NCBI RefSeq assembly: GCF_000284315.1
Contig: NC_017094.1
Span: forward strand, 775,486 to 839,485
Reading direction: 5' to 3'
Length of the DNA: 64,000 nt
From: Leptospirillum ferrooxidans C2-3
GTDB taxonomy: Bacteria; Nitrospirota; Leptospirillia; Leptospirillales; Leptospirillaceae
This document shows, piece after piece, positions 1 to 8,893 of the stretch. Below the pieces are notes generated by a model, which was not told where the DNA came from, did not search any database, and saw only the letters and a program-made list of their open reading frames with translations. Position numbers and translations under genes: made by a program. Numbering within the stretch: position 1 is the first letter of the stretch; the number at the start of each line of letters is the position of its first letter.

Positions 1-1275
1 CTCTTCAGATCGCTTGTGACCTTTTCGTTTGCGGCAACCTTGATTTTGGTTGCATTGATCCAGCTTCCATCGACACGTTTCATCGCAGACCGATTTTTTG
101 AGATGAAATTTTCAGATAACCGTTCGATTTATATCACCGTCACCGGAATAACACTTCTGTTTGGAATTCCCTTGTCAGGGCTTCTGATTTTTTGTCTGGA
201 CCTATCGCCTTTGGTCAGACTTTCCTTTTTCAATCTTCTGATTGTTCTCATGCTTCTCTGGGTAACGACATCACTGGTTTCCACGCTTCACGATTATGGT
301 GCGGTGGGGATGGCTTTTTTTTCAGGCTCCCTGGCCAGCGTTTTGGGGACTCTTTTGGGTGCACGTTATGGAGGGGTTGCCGGCGCCCTTCTTGGCTATC
401 TTATGGGCCAGGGGGTGATCGTAACACTATTGGCGGTCAGGATCTTTGTCGAGTTTCCGGGACCGATTTTCTGGAACAGGAGTTTCCTGCGTTTCTTGAA
501 AAAAAGATGGAATCTTGCTGTGCTTGGATTTGTGATGACGTTAGGGATCTGGATCGATAAAATTCTTTACTGGTATGCTCCGGGCTCGGAAAAAGTAGTC
601 GGGTTCATTCATATAAACCACATATATGATATCGGAATGTTTTTTGCGCTTCTGACGGTTATTCCGACGTTGGCCATGTTTGTCTTTTATTTTGAAACGG
701 GATTTTATGAACGATATCGAATGGTTTTTGTTCTTCTGGAAGGGAAGCGTCCATTCTTTGAAATTCTGGAAGCCAAGGAACAAATGGTTCGCTTCATCAG
801 GAGAGGGCTTGGATATATTCTGAAGATCCAGGGAGCGGTCACTTTTATGGTTGTTTTAAACGCCCAGGGAATACTTCGTTTTTTTCATGCGGATCTCATG
901 GCTCTTCCAGTATTTCGGATGGGAGCTCTTGGCGGATTGTGCCAGGTGGTTCTGACGATGGAATTTACCTTGCTTCTCTATTTCAATCAGCAAAAAAAAG
1001 TGGCTCGTCTGGCCTGGGTTCTTTTTCTTTTAAATGGATCCCTGACCAGTTTGGCTATCTTTCTCAGCCCTCGCTTCGAAGGATTCGGCTATCTCAGCGC
1101 ATGTCTTTTTTCTGCCGTATATGGATATCTTCTCCTCGATCAGGGAGTCAATGACTTTGAATTTACGGTTTTTATGCAGCCACCGGATTATTTGCCTGTC
1201 GAGGAATCGTCATCGGAAGGGACTTCACCCTTACTCGCTCCATCGTTATCTGCTATTCCACCGAAGGTTGGGTGA
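1..1275 (+). CDS. pelG: PelG-like exopolysaccharide export membrane protein (5' end missing)
   Basis: The reading frame is open from base 1, so the gene starts upstream and about 424 C-terminal residues are visible. They form repeated hydrophobic segments, consistent with the roughly 12-helix, MATE/Wzx-like PelG fold. PelG is the inner-membrane translocase of the Pel polysaccharide machine (known for the family). The GTG at base 16 is unlikely to be the real start because the frame continues upstream in similar sequence. The C-terminus is polar and Ser/Pro-rich. A PelA-like deacetylase follows 49 nt downstream in the same direction, which supports the assignment. Without pelD/E/F in view, another polysaccharide flippase remains possible. 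Confidence 0.7.
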   Translation, partial: LFRSLVTFSFAATLILVALIQLPSTRFIADRFFEMKFSDNRSIYITVTGITLLFGIPLSGLLIFCLDLSPLVRLSFFNLLIVLMLLWVTTSLVSTLHDYGAVGMAFFSGSLASVLGTLLGARYGGVAGALLGYLMGQGVIVTLLAVRIFVEFPGPIFWNRSFLRFLKKRWNLAVLGFVMTLGIWIDKILYWYAPGSEKVVGFIHINHIYDIGMFFALLTVIPTLAMFVFYFETGFYERYRMVFVLLEGKRPFFEILEAKEQMVRFIRRGLGYILKIQGAVTFMVVLNAQGILRFFHADLMALPVFRMGALGGLCQVVLTMEFTLLLYFNQQKKVARLAWVLFLLNGSLTSLAIFLSPRFEGFGYLSACLFSAVYGYLLLDQGVNDFEFTVFMQPPDYLPVEESSSEGTSPLLAPSLSAIPPKVG

Positions 1276-1324
1276 ATGAAACGCGCCAACCTATTGCCTG
1301 ACAACCTGATAGGGCTTTGCTGAT

Positions 1325-3502
1325 ATGAGAAAATTGCCTTTTTGGGTATTGATTCTGACATTGATGTTCTGTCCTGCCTTAAGGCCGAACGTATCGGGAG
1401 ATTCTCTTGAAAACGGATTGCCTGGGAACAAGACCGAATCACACCCTGCTCCAAAAACGTCTTTTGAGCGGTCCGTTCTTGTGATCTATTACGGTCGATA
1501 TCGTGAAACAAAGGATGAAAACAATTTTCGGAAATATTGGGATTTTCCCTTGAATGACCTTGGGTTGAAAGCACGATACCGCAATATGCGTGATGGGTTC
1601 CCGCATCTCAAGGAGCTTGATAGGACCAGGGCTGTTTTCTTTCAGTTTGATGACAATCCCGTTCCTCATCCACTGGCTTTATGGACTTTCATAAACGCTC
1701 TTTTGGAGAGACAGATCAAAGTGATCTTTCTGGAATCCTTTCCTGAAGATCCCCCGGATCAAGTGAACAGAAGTGATGTCAGGCAATCGAGGGAGAAGGC
1801 TCTTTCGCGGATGGGGCTTAAAATAGCTGGAGATTGGGATACAAACTCTTTCGGGCTCGATTATGTTGCGAAAGATTCAAAAATGGAAGGATTCGAATAC
1901 CCTCTTCCGAAGTTTCCCTCCGAGTTTAGGCCTTTAGTCAACATATCATCCAAAAATCAGGTATTTTTAAGCGTAAAAAGTACTCTTCCCAGAAACCAAG
2001 GCCTTCAAAGTGTTTACGCTATTTCGGGAAGCTGGGGTGGGATGGTCTTTGATCCGTTCATGATTCGGTGGCCCATCCTTGATAACACCCATACTCTATG
2101 GTTCGTAGATCCTTTTCGTTTTCTTGAAACAGTGCTGGCTGTCAGAAAGACTCCCCGAATGGACCTGACGACCCTTAACGGGATGCGTATCTTTTATAGT
2201 CAGGTTGATGGAGATGCTTTTGATACCCTCTCCCTCTATGAACGCCGGAGGATGTCTGCTGAAGTTCTTTATCAGAAAGTGTTCCAGAAGTTTGATCTTC
2301 CCTTTAGCGTATCTGTTATCACAAGTCAGATTGACCCGCACTACCAGGGATCAATGAACCGAGTTTTCTGGGCACGAAAAATTTTTGCATTACCCAATGT
2401 AGAGGCCGCTTCCCATACATTTTCACATCCTTTCTATTGGGAGCCGACAGAAAAGCAAAAAGATGAGGGACCGGTCCATATTGAGATTCCTCATTACAAA
2501 TTGAATTTCAGGATGGAGATAAACGGGTCAATCGACTGGATCAATCAAAATCTTTTGCCTCCGGGCAAGAAAGTCATGCTATTGCAATGGAGTGGGGACA
2601 CAAGACCAGGGCGGGCAGCTCTTGCTCAGCTTGCAACAACTTCCGTTTTGAATATCAACGGATCGGATACCCGATTTGATAATAATGCTCCATCCTATAC
2701 TTTTGTTTTTCCTTACTTTAGAAGAGTTGATGGATATACCCAATATTACAATAGTGATGTGAATGACTATATTTTGACAAATGACTGGAAAGGTCCATAT
2801 TTCGGTTATCTGAATGTTATCAAGACCTTTGAGCGGACCGATCGACCAAGGAGAGTGGATCCGATCGACGTCTATTTTCACTTTTATGCAGGGGAGAGGG
2901 AGTCTTCCCTGAATGCCTTGAAGCAAGTGTTGTCCTGGGTGTCTACCCAGAATATTGCTCCGATGTTTGCCTCTGGTTTTGTAAAGGTGGAACAGGGATA
3001 TATCAGTGCACATATTCAAAAGGAGGGTGCTGGAGAAGGGAATGGTTGGGTCATCGAGGATTATGGAAAGGATACGACCGTTCGCTTTGACCATGCTGAC
3101 CAGCTTTATCCGGAGATTTCATCCGGTGTGATCGGATTTCGTCACAGGATGGGCTGCCTCTATGTATATCTTGCACCGGATCAAAGAAAGGCAACCATAA
3201 AGCTATTGAAAAAGCCTCCCTTGGGACCGTGGTTATCAAAATCGACCGGATATGTTCGATTGCATGGACCGATTTCCCGGAAGATCTTTTCTTTTTCCTA
3301 TAATGGATGGGTCGCCAATGACAAGGTTGTCTGGAAGGGACTTTATCCATCGACTCCCTACCGATTGTCGCGTCAATCCCGAATAGGCAATAGAAAAAAC
3401 ACTGTTTTTTTGATGTCTGATAAGGGGGGAATGCTATCTGTCGCCCATATTGAAAATGCGGTCAGATATTCTCTCTCTGTTGGACGCTCAGGATCGGATT
3501 GA
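1325..3502 (+). CDS. PelA-like secreted polysaccharide deacetylase
   Basis: A 725-residue protein with an N-terminal hydrophobic signal segment (about residues 1-25), so probably periplasmic. The centre carries metal-dependent deacetylase signatures: the acidic QVDGDAF block near residues 293-299 and the metal-ligand HTFSH block at residues 364-368, as in the PelA deacetylase domain. PelA of Pseudomonas is near 950 residues and has an N-terminal glycoside hydrolase. Here only about 240 residues precede the deacetylase core, and I see no clear hydrolase motif, so that module looks absent or reduced. The gene follows pelG and probably modifies the same polymer during export. The start ATG at 1325 leads straight into the signal peptide. 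Confidence 0.7.
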   Translation: MRKLPFWVLILTLMFCPALRPNVSGDSLENGLPGNKTESHPAPKTSFERSVLVIYYGRYRETKDENNFRKYWDFPLNDLGLKARYRNMRDGFPHLKELDRTRAVFFQFDDNPVPHPLALWTFINALLERQIKVIFLESFPEDPPDQVNRSDVRQSREKALSRMGLKIAGDWDTNSFGLDYVAKDSKMEGFEYPLPKFPSEFRPLVNISSKNQVFLSVKSTLPRNQGLQSVYAISGSWGGMVFDPFMIRWPILDNTHTLWFVDPFRFLETVLAVRKTPRMDLTTLNGMRIFYSQVDGDAFDTLSLYERRRMSAEVLYQKVFQKFDLPFSVSVITSQIDPHYQGSMNRVFWARKIFALPNVEAASHTFSHPFYWEPTEKQKDEGPVHIEIPHYKLNFRMEINGSIDWINQNLLPPGKKVMLLQWSGDTRPGRAALAQLATTSVLNINGSDTRFDNNAPSYTFVFPYFRRVDGYTQYYNSDVNDYILTNDWKGPYFGYLNVIKTFERTDRPRRVDPIDVYFHFYAGERESSLNALKQVLSWVSTQNIAPMFASGFVKVEQGYISAHIQKEGAGEGNGWVIEDYGKDTTVRFDHADQLYPEISSGVIGFRHRMGCLYVYLAPDQRKATIKLLKKPPLGPWLSKSTGYVRLHGPISRKIFSFSYNGWVANDKVVWKGLYPSTPYRLSRQSRIGNRKNTVFLMSDKGGMLSVAHIENAVRYSLSVGRSGSD

Positions 3503-3562
3503 ATTCCCTGTCGCCAGTGGAAAAAAGTCAAACTTGTTTGAACCTGATGCTATTGTCCAATG

Positions 3563-3605
3563 GGTCCAAACCATCGGTGTGATCCAATGGTTTGGACCAT
3601 GGTCC
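3563..3605. promoter_or_regulatory. Nested palindromes after the pel locus
   Basis: A perfect 12-bp inverted repeat (3563-3574 with 3587-3598, 12-nt loop) is followed by an overlapping perfect 12-bp palindrome at 3594-3605. There is no downstream T-run, so an intrinsic terminator is not obvious. It lies between convergent genes (the pelA-like gene ends at 3502, the small His-rich gene at 3622). It may be a structured transcript end or a protein-binding site; the role is not determined. Confidence 0.4.
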
Positions 3606-3621
3606 TGCGGTATGGAGTCTG

Positions 3622-3864
3622 TTACTTTTTGTCACCAAACAGGGACGCGTGTTTTCTGCTGGCTTCATTTTGATGCTCTTCGGCAGAACTGGCATGCCCT
3701 GTCGCAGAGTGAGCATGGTGTGCAGCAGTCTTGTGGTCACCTGCTTCATACATCTTGCTGGCTTCCTTGTGATGCTTTGCCGCTTCTTCATGATGTTGAG
3801 CCGCTTCCTTGTGGTGTTCTTGCGGTTTCATTTTTGATTTGTCTTTTAATGTTTCAGTCATCAT
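3622..3864 (-). CDS. Small His/Ala/Glu/Lys-rich soluble protein
   Basis: An 80-residue, very hydrophilic protein with repeated HH and AAxHH patterns (for example HHEEAAKHHKEA) and no hydrophobic segment. Small His-rich proteins of this kind occur widely in proteobacteria and acidophiles without an assigned function; metal or proton buffering is only a guess. AAAGGAG lies 6 nt upstream of ATG 3864 (9 nt from a second ATG at 3861), which strongly supports translation. It is a single gene convergent with the pelA-like gene and sits just outside the left end of the island. Confidence 0.75.
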   Translation of the reverse strand: MMTETLKDKSKMKPQEHHKEAAQHHEEAAKHHKEASKMYEAGDHKTAAHHAHSATGHASSAEEHQNEASRKHASLFGDKK

Positions 3865-4178
3865 GGGAAACTCCTTTATGGGATGTGATGGGCCTAGTTT
3901 GAGCCAAATGGTAAGCTCGGATCGAGATTACAGTCTTTTTCCGGGGCTTTCTGTTCGTTATCACACATAGGGGATGGCGGGATTGGGTTGCGTGTCTTTT
4001 GTTGCCCATACTGGAAAACGAATAGGTACAGATCAAATTGAGAGAGGAGAACGACGGGATCTGTTTTCTGTTGTGAGGAATTGGGATGTTATGAAAAGGG
4101 AAGAGGATCCAGGTTGTTGTGATTTTGCCGTCTTTTTTGAGTGGAATAGGGAAGAGAGACTCATAATTGAGGGTTGTG
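3865..4178. other. Intergenic stretch left of the island
   Basis: About 310 bases between the His-rich gene and the left att repeat. The first bases hold that gene's ribosome binding site and presumably its promoter. An open frame crosses the stretch into the att repeat, but it has no ribosome binding site and no recognisable product. I see no RNA gene or strong repeat. Confidence 0.5.
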
Positions 4179-4226
4179 TGGTGAGCCGCCTGGGTTTCGA
4201 TCCCAGCACACTCGCCTTAAAAGGGC
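4179..4226. repeat. Left attachment site (48-bp tRNA-Lys 3' fragment)
   Basis: These 48 bases are identical to 14925-14972, which runs from the CCA end into the anticodon loop of the intact tRNA-Lys gene. Identity stops sharply at both ends (g/a before, a/g after). The 5' half of the tRNA is absent here, so this copy is not a tRNA gene. A duplicated tRNA 3' end with an integrase beside the intact copy is the classic footprint of tyrosine-recombinase integration. This is therefore the distal junction of the 4179-14972 island. Confidence 0.9.
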
Positions 4227-4545
4227 ACAACCCACACAACAAACCTATCCCGATTTTCCACGATTTCTTTATTTTGAGCCATTTTCCAATCTTGCACTAT
4301 ACCGATACTTTCCATATGGATCCCGGTTCCTGTCGGCAAACTAGCACAAATTTAGAACGACCCCTCACGAAAAAAACCGAGAACTCTGCTCAAAAAACTA
4401 CCTGATTACTCATGATCCTCCTCTGGCTATGTGCAATTTGTGGTTGAAACCCTCCAATCTGCAAGTTTGTAAACAATCGTTTTATGCAAGATCAAGATAT
4501 GGTTGACATACCCCTTCATCTGATATTCTGGGTCGTGTAAAAAAT
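4227..4545. other. Non-coding left end of the island
   Basis: About 320 bases between the att repeat and the hsdM remnant. I see no supported gene, RNA or repeat. The last part presumably once carried the hsdM promoter. Confidence 0.4.
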
Positions 4546-4899
4546 ATGCTTGGAGGTGACATGGCGGAAAACGGGAATGGACGGGCGACAACACTTGCGG
4601 ACTTCATCTGGAAAAACGCCGAAGATCTCCGGGGTGACTTCAAGCACACCGACTTCGAAAAGATCATCCTCCCGTTTGCCCTCCCGAGACGGCTCGAATG
4701 TGTTCTTGAGCCGATGCGGACGAAGGTTCGAGATTATCTTGAACATAAGGACAAGGAGATCGGCCGGGTCGACTACGAGATCAACTTCAACCGCTTCTTC
4801 TACAAATACGTTACGCCCCGCAAACTGGAAGAGATCGATACGGAACTCAAGCAGGTCGAGAAAAAAATTGCCGAGTTGCTTGGAGAGGTTACGGAATGA
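4546..4899 (+). pseudogene. hsdM: Type I restriction methyltransferase HsdM with its middle deleted
   Basis: A 117-residue frame joins two ends of a protein that is normally about 500 residues. Residues 15-60 match the HsdM N-terminus (LADFIWKNAEDLRGDFKHTD, then the RRLECVLEP stretch). From about residue 78 it is the extreme HsdM C-terminus (YEINFNRFFYKY, KLEEIDTELKQVE). The SAM-binding and NPPY catalytic motifs are gone, so it cannot methylate DNA. The join keeps the frame. The start could be ATG 4546 or the in-frame ATG 4561; GGAGG at 4551-4555 favours 4561. The next gene overlaps its stop (ATGA at 4896). Confidence 0.85.
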
Positions 4900-5384
4900 A
4901 GGATGTCGTCATTTACCGGACGGATCGGGGCTCCATCGAGGTCACGGTCTCAAATGATACTGTATGGCTGACTCAGGACCAGATCTCAGAGTTATTTGGC
5001 CGTGAACAATCGGTGATTACAAAGCACCTGCGCAATCTTTTCAATGAACGGGAACTGGATGAAAAATGCAATGTGCAAATTTTGCACATTGCTGGTTCGG
5101 ATAAGCCAGTCAGGTTCTACAACCTTGATGGCATTATCTCTGTTGGCTATCGGGTCAAGTCCCGTGAAGGGGTGCAGTTTCGCCAGTGGGCCAGCGGAAT
5201 TCTCAGACAACATCTTCTACGGGGATACACCCTGAATCAGACGAGATTCGAAGACAATGCCCGTGAACTGGAAAAGGCGCTAGTTCTGATTCAAAAGACG
5301 GCCGAAAGCTTAGCCCTGTCGGCCGATTCCGGAAAGGGTCTTGTGGATGTCGTCACCCGCTATACCCACACTTTCCTCTTGTGA
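4896..5384 (+). pseudogene. Truncated RhuM-family protein
   Basis: 162 residues matching the N-terminal half of RhuM/virulence-associated proteins: an IYRTDRGSIEV start, WLTQDQISELFG, then VGYRVKSREGVQFRQWA and LRQHLLRGY. Family members are usually about 300 residues or more and often continue into a Fic-like part. Here the frame stops soon after VDVVTRYTHTF, exactly where the second half would begin, so it looks truncated. RhuM genes often sit among type I restriction genes, which fits the hsdM remnant immediately upstream (4-nt overlap). Their function is not firmly established. Confidence 0.75.
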
Positions 5385-5462
5385 TTCTTTACCTGTGAAT
5401 CAATCTATCGTGACTTCTACCTCGACATCATAATCTCCTGATTTCCTATGGGGTCAGGGCTT

Positions 5463-6449
5463 TCACTGATCACACCCCGCATTTTCTCTTCCTTTCAGAC
5501 CCGATTCCGCCCGTCTGAGAAAAAAAGACCTTACCACCGGGCGCTGACACAGATTGTTAAAAATCAGGGCGAAAATCACCAGAAGAGAGCCCCAAACTTC
5601 TCCAGAGATCACTGGTTCACCCTTCATGGCTGAAATGCCGAGCGCGGTCACCGGCGTGAGGTTGATAAAGAGGACCCCGTTCACTGTCCCCAACAGGCGG
5701 TTCCCCGCATTCCATGCAAAAACTCCCAATATTCCAGCCAGCAAGATCATATAACCAAGATCCCATGTCACCTCATGAAGCTGTCCCCAGTTCGGGAGAC
5801 GAAGCCAGCCAGCCATCGTTCCGACCCACACGATCCCGTCGATGGAAAGACTTCCAAAAACGCAGGAGAGCGCAGTATATCTGAGAGGCGACCATCCGGA
5901 AAACTGGTTTCCACCCCAAGTATAGATGACCCAGCAAAAAGCGCCGGCCAATATGATCGCTTCCTCGGCAATGCGGGATCCCATCGATTTGAGCAGGCTC
6001 AGGTTACCTTTTGTGACCACAAGAAGAACACCGGTCAAGGCAAGAACGAGAGACAACATGGTATAGGACGCCGGCTTCTTTCCCGAGGCGAACCATGTCA
6101 CGAAAGCAGCCAGAAGCGGCAATGTGGCCACAATAACAGCCGCAACGACGACTCCATCATGTCCAGAAATTTTCTGCTGTCCCCAAAAGACCAGGAAACC
6201 GAAGCCTGCGAAACCCAGTGTTCCATAGACCCACAGAGAGATCCCCCGCCCTTCCAGGCTGAACGCCTGACGCCCCTCGAACACGAAAAGGATTGCCAAG
6301 AACAGAATGGAGGCGATCCCGTACCGGATCGCAGTCAAATAGAACGGGTCCATAAATTTCAAAGCATGTTCCATCACCGGAAACATTGCTCCCCACGAGG
6401 TGACCGCCAGAACACACATGAGAACACCCAAAAACACCCGACTTCCCAT
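5463..6449 (-). CDS. EamA/DMT-family drug/metabolite transporter
   Basis: 328 residues with about ten hydrophobic segments in two repeated halves, typical of two-EamA-domain exporters (usual length 290-330). A GALKFMDPFY-like first-half motif and the NLTPVTALGISA motif of the second repeat are visible. The substrate cannot be read from the sequence. The gene is divergent from a LysR regulator at 6572 with a 122-bp AT-rich gap, the usual arrangement for a LysR-controlled exporter. It is an intact member of the island cargo. Confidence 0.85.
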   Translation of the reverse strand: MGSRVFLGVLMCVLAVTSWGAMFPVMEHALKFMDPFYLTAIRYGIASILFLAILFVFEGRQAFSLEGRGISLWVYGTLGFAGFGFLVFWGQQKISGHDGVVVAAVIVATLPLLAAFVTWFASGKKPASYTMLSLVLALTGVLLVVTKGNLSLLKSMGSRIAEEAIILAGAFCWVIYTWGGNQFSGWSPLRYTALSCVFGSLSIDGIVWVGTMAGWLRLPNWGQLHEVTWDLGYMILLAGILGVFAWNAGNRLLGTVNGVLFINLTPVTALGISAMKGEPVISGEVWGSLLVIFALIFNNLCQRPVVRSFFLRRAESGLKGRENAGCDQ

Positions 6450-6571
6450 CAGAATCCTCCCTCAATGAATATCGTCTTCTTGTTCTTGCTGCCTGATTCA
6501 TTAAATGATAAAGTGCAAAACTGTATTAGTAAAATTAATGATTTTCATTGAACTCATGAGGGTTTTCTCAT
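6450..6571. promoter_or_regulatory. Divergent transporter/LysR promoter region
   Basis: A 122-bp AT-rich gap between the divergent EamA and LysR genes, in clear contrast to the GC-richer coding sequence. It contains imperfect dyads around TTCATTAAATGAT (about 6497-6511) and further TNA-rich repeats toward 6550. LysR regulators typically bind T-N11-A dyads in such gaps. The site assignment is inferred. Confidence 0.4.
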
Positions 6572-7459
6572 ATGACCATTATCCAGTTGCGCCTTCTGTT
6601 GGAGTTGAAGGATTTGGGAAATTTCACAGAGGCGGGCGAGCGTCTCGGAATCTCTCAATCGGCGGTTTCCCATGCCTTGGCATCTTTCGAAAGAGAAATA
6701 GGGATAGTCCTGTTCAACAGGGATCGACGGGGAATCTTTCCAACAGAAGCCGGAGAGCGGATTCTGGAACATGCAAGGGAAATCTTGCTTCGCGTGGATC
6801 GCATCAGGGAGGAGGCGGGGTCCTTTTCCAGCCTCAAGACAGGAAAAGTCAGAATCGGAACTCTTCAAAGCGCTGCAGTTCGGATCATTCCTGGCGTCAT
6901 CGGAGTCATGAGACAGAAGTTCCCGGGGATCGAGATCTCTGTATTCGAGGGAACCGATCAGGAAGTTCAGGAGTGGGTCGATTCCGACACAATCGATTTC
7001 GGGATTCTGACGACTCCATGCGACAGTCTGGAGATCATTCCTCTCTTTTCGGACCGGATGTTCGGAATCGTTCCGGAGAACCATCCTCTCGCGAGCCGAC
7101 AATCTCTTTCTTTCGACCAATTTGCATCGGAACCGGTCATCCAGTGTCTGGGAAGATGCGGTACTCTCGTAACATCGGGCTTTTCAAAGGCTGGGATTTC
7201 CCAAGGAATGAAAACGATTGAAGCGAGAAACATATCAACGGTCTTGGACATGGTCCGCTCCGGGGCCGGGTCCGCTATCTTGCCGGGACTGGCTCTGCCA
7301 AAGAACCGAACGGGGATCAGTGTCATCCCTCTTGAACCTTCCATTCTGCGAAATATCGCTCTTGCCGCCCAGAAATTCCAGTCTCTCTCTCCGGCTGCGA
7401 ATGTCTTTGTCAAATTTGTCCAGGAATGGGTCGAGAAACATCCAGAAGAATTAGTCTGA
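6572..7459 (+). CDS. LysR-family transcriptional regulator
   Basis: 295 residues, the normal LysR length. The N-terminal winged HTH (residues 1-60) carries LGISQSAVSHALASFE followed by the LFNRDRRGIFPTEAGE wing. The C-terminal substrate-binding domain begins near residue 90 (KVRIGTLQSAAVRIIPGVIG). The inducer is unknown. Divergent orientation suggests that it controls the neighbouring EamA exporter and itself. The gene is complete, unlike most of the island. Confidence 0.9.
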   Translation: MTIIQLRLLLELKDLGNFTEAGERLGISQSAVSHALASFEREIGIVLFNRDRRGIFPTEAGERILEHAREILLRVDRIREEAGSFSSLKTGKVRIGTLQSAAVRIIPGVIGVMRQKFPGIEISVFEGTDQEVQEWVDSDTIDFGILTTPCDSLEIIPLFSDRMFGIVPENHPLASRQSLSFDQFASEPVIQCLGRCGTLVTSGFSKAGISQGMKTIEARNISTVLDMVRSGAGSAILPGLALPKNRTGISVIPLEPSILRNIALAAQKFQSLSPAANVFVKFVQEWVEKHPEELV

Positions 7460-7841
7460 GAAGATGTCTTGTTCCGGAATAAGATCACTCCCAGAAATAT
7501 GGGAGGTCTTCCTGAGAAAGTAAACGTCCGAGAACCGTTCCAATCTATCGACGGTGATGCGATGACCTGATCCGATGGAGTCGCCTTCGCAAGACTTCAA
7601 AAGACCGAAGAGACGGAGAAAATCTTTCCGGATCCCAGAAGCCGACCTGACACTTCCGAAGGTCCTGAATCCAAAATAGAAGTGTCTTGAAATGAAGCAT
7701 CCGGTCTGTCCGTCCCCCTGCCGGCTCCACAACAAAGAAGCTGATGGAACGGGCCTGAAAATCAGGCAGTCACAAAACTCAGATCCAGATTTTTAACCAG
7801 GAACAATTTTGATCCGGATGCCTCATCAGATGATCTTCTTT
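7460..7841. other. Intergenic stretch after lysR
   Basis: About 380 bases between the convergent lysR and VOC genes. Short open frames exist on both strands, but none has a ribosome binding site or a recognisable product. No RNA gene, repeat or clear terminator was seen. Confidence 0.4.
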
Positions 7842-8786
7842 TCAGAGACTCATCTCCAATTGGAACAGACTGCCATCGGCCCCACCAATGTATGCTTTCC
7901 TGAGTGTCGCGATGTCGAGTTTCTTCATCCTGAGGAAGGCCTGCATGACGCGAGCGACCTTGTCGGGATCGTTCGAGCCCATCATCTCATCCATCGCGGC
8001 CGGAACGATCTGCCACGAAAGATTGTACTTGTCCTTGAGCCAGCCGCACTGTTCGGCGTCAGGAACCGCCGAAAGCTTCGTCCAGCAGTAGTCTATTTCC
8101 TCTTGGGTGTTGCATTGCACCGAAAAAGAGATCGCTTCGTTAAATGAAGAATCATGTTCTCTCGCGCTGTCCATGGCGGCGAACCACTGGTTTTCGAGCC
8201 TGAAGTCAGTGAACATGACCGTCCCTTCCCGGTGCGGGTCCATGCCCGCAGGATAGTGGACCATCCTTCCCCGTTTCGAACGCCCGAAGACCGAGAGATA
8301 GAAGTCGCTGGCCTCTTGTGCCTTCCCGTACACGGCCCCGGAAAACATCAGAGATGGAATGATGAACGGCCGTTCTTCGCCTTCTGGATTCGTCAGGATC
8401 AGTTGCCACGAAAGCCCGTACCGGTCCTGGATCCAGCCGTAGCGCTCGCTGAAAGGATATTTGTCGAGCGGCATTAGAACCTTGCCGTCCTGTGAGAGAC
8501 TTTTCCATAGCGTGTCGAGATTCTCCCGGGCCAGCCTGTCCTTCGATGGGTCGAAATTGAGGAGGAAGGAGACAGAAGGACTGAATCTGAACAAAGGACC
8601 GGCGCTGATCGCCATGAATTTCTGGCCCGAAAGCTCGAACCGGACGACGTCGCAGTCGCCCGAAGGCGTGTCATGAAGTCTGGTCACTCCGGTAACCTTC
8701 GAATCCGGAAAGACGGAACAATAAAATCCGGCCGCTTCCCGGGCTTCCCGGTCGAACCACAGGTGCGGGATGATCGTGACGCTCAT
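7842..8786 (-). CDS. Two-domain VOC protein (PhnB / 3-demethylubiquinone methyltransferase-like fold)
   Basis: 314 residues with two tandem copies of the PhnB-like VOC domain. Each has the TIIPHLWFDREAREAAGFY-type opening and a YGWIQDRYGLSWQLI (first) or CGWLKDKYNLSWQIV (second) signature. Despite the domain name, such proteins are not proven methyltransferases; roles in antibiotic or xenobiotic handling have been suggested. The frame is open to 9041, but the ATG at 8786 preceded by GAGGGGGAAG is the credible start. It lies 107 nt downstream of the second VOC gene on the same strand. Confidence 0.85.
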   Translation of the reverse strand: MSVTIIPHLWFDREAREAAGFYCSVFPDSKVTGVTRLHDTPSGDCDVVRFELSGQKFMAISAGPLFRFSPSVSFLLNFDPSKDRLARENLDTLWKSLSQDGKVLMPLDKYPFSERYGWIQDRYGLSWQLILTNPEGEERPFIIPSLMFSGAVYGKAQEASDFYLSVFGRSKRGRMVHYPAGMDPHREGTVMFTDFRLENQWFAAMDSAREHDSSFNEAISFSVQCNTQEEIDYCWTKLSAVPDAEQCGWLKDKYNLSWQIVPAAMDEMMGSNDPDKVARVMQAFLRMKKLDIATLRKAYIGGADGSLFQLEMSL

Positions 8787-8893
8787 GGTGCTTCCCCCTC
8801 TCAACGCAGCCTGTATAAACCGGTTCGCCCCGGGTCCGGATTCTGACCGACGCGCCGAAGAAAGCGCGGGAGTATTCGTCCGGGGCTCCCTCG

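Noticed and set aside
4179-4226. Second tRNA-Lys gene
   Set aside because: Only the 3' half is present; the D-arm, acceptor 5' strand and complete anticodon arm are absent, so it is an att remnant.
3974-4405. 143-codon frame crossing the left att repeat
   Set aside because: It reads through the tRNA fragment, lacks a ribosome binding site and matches nothing known.
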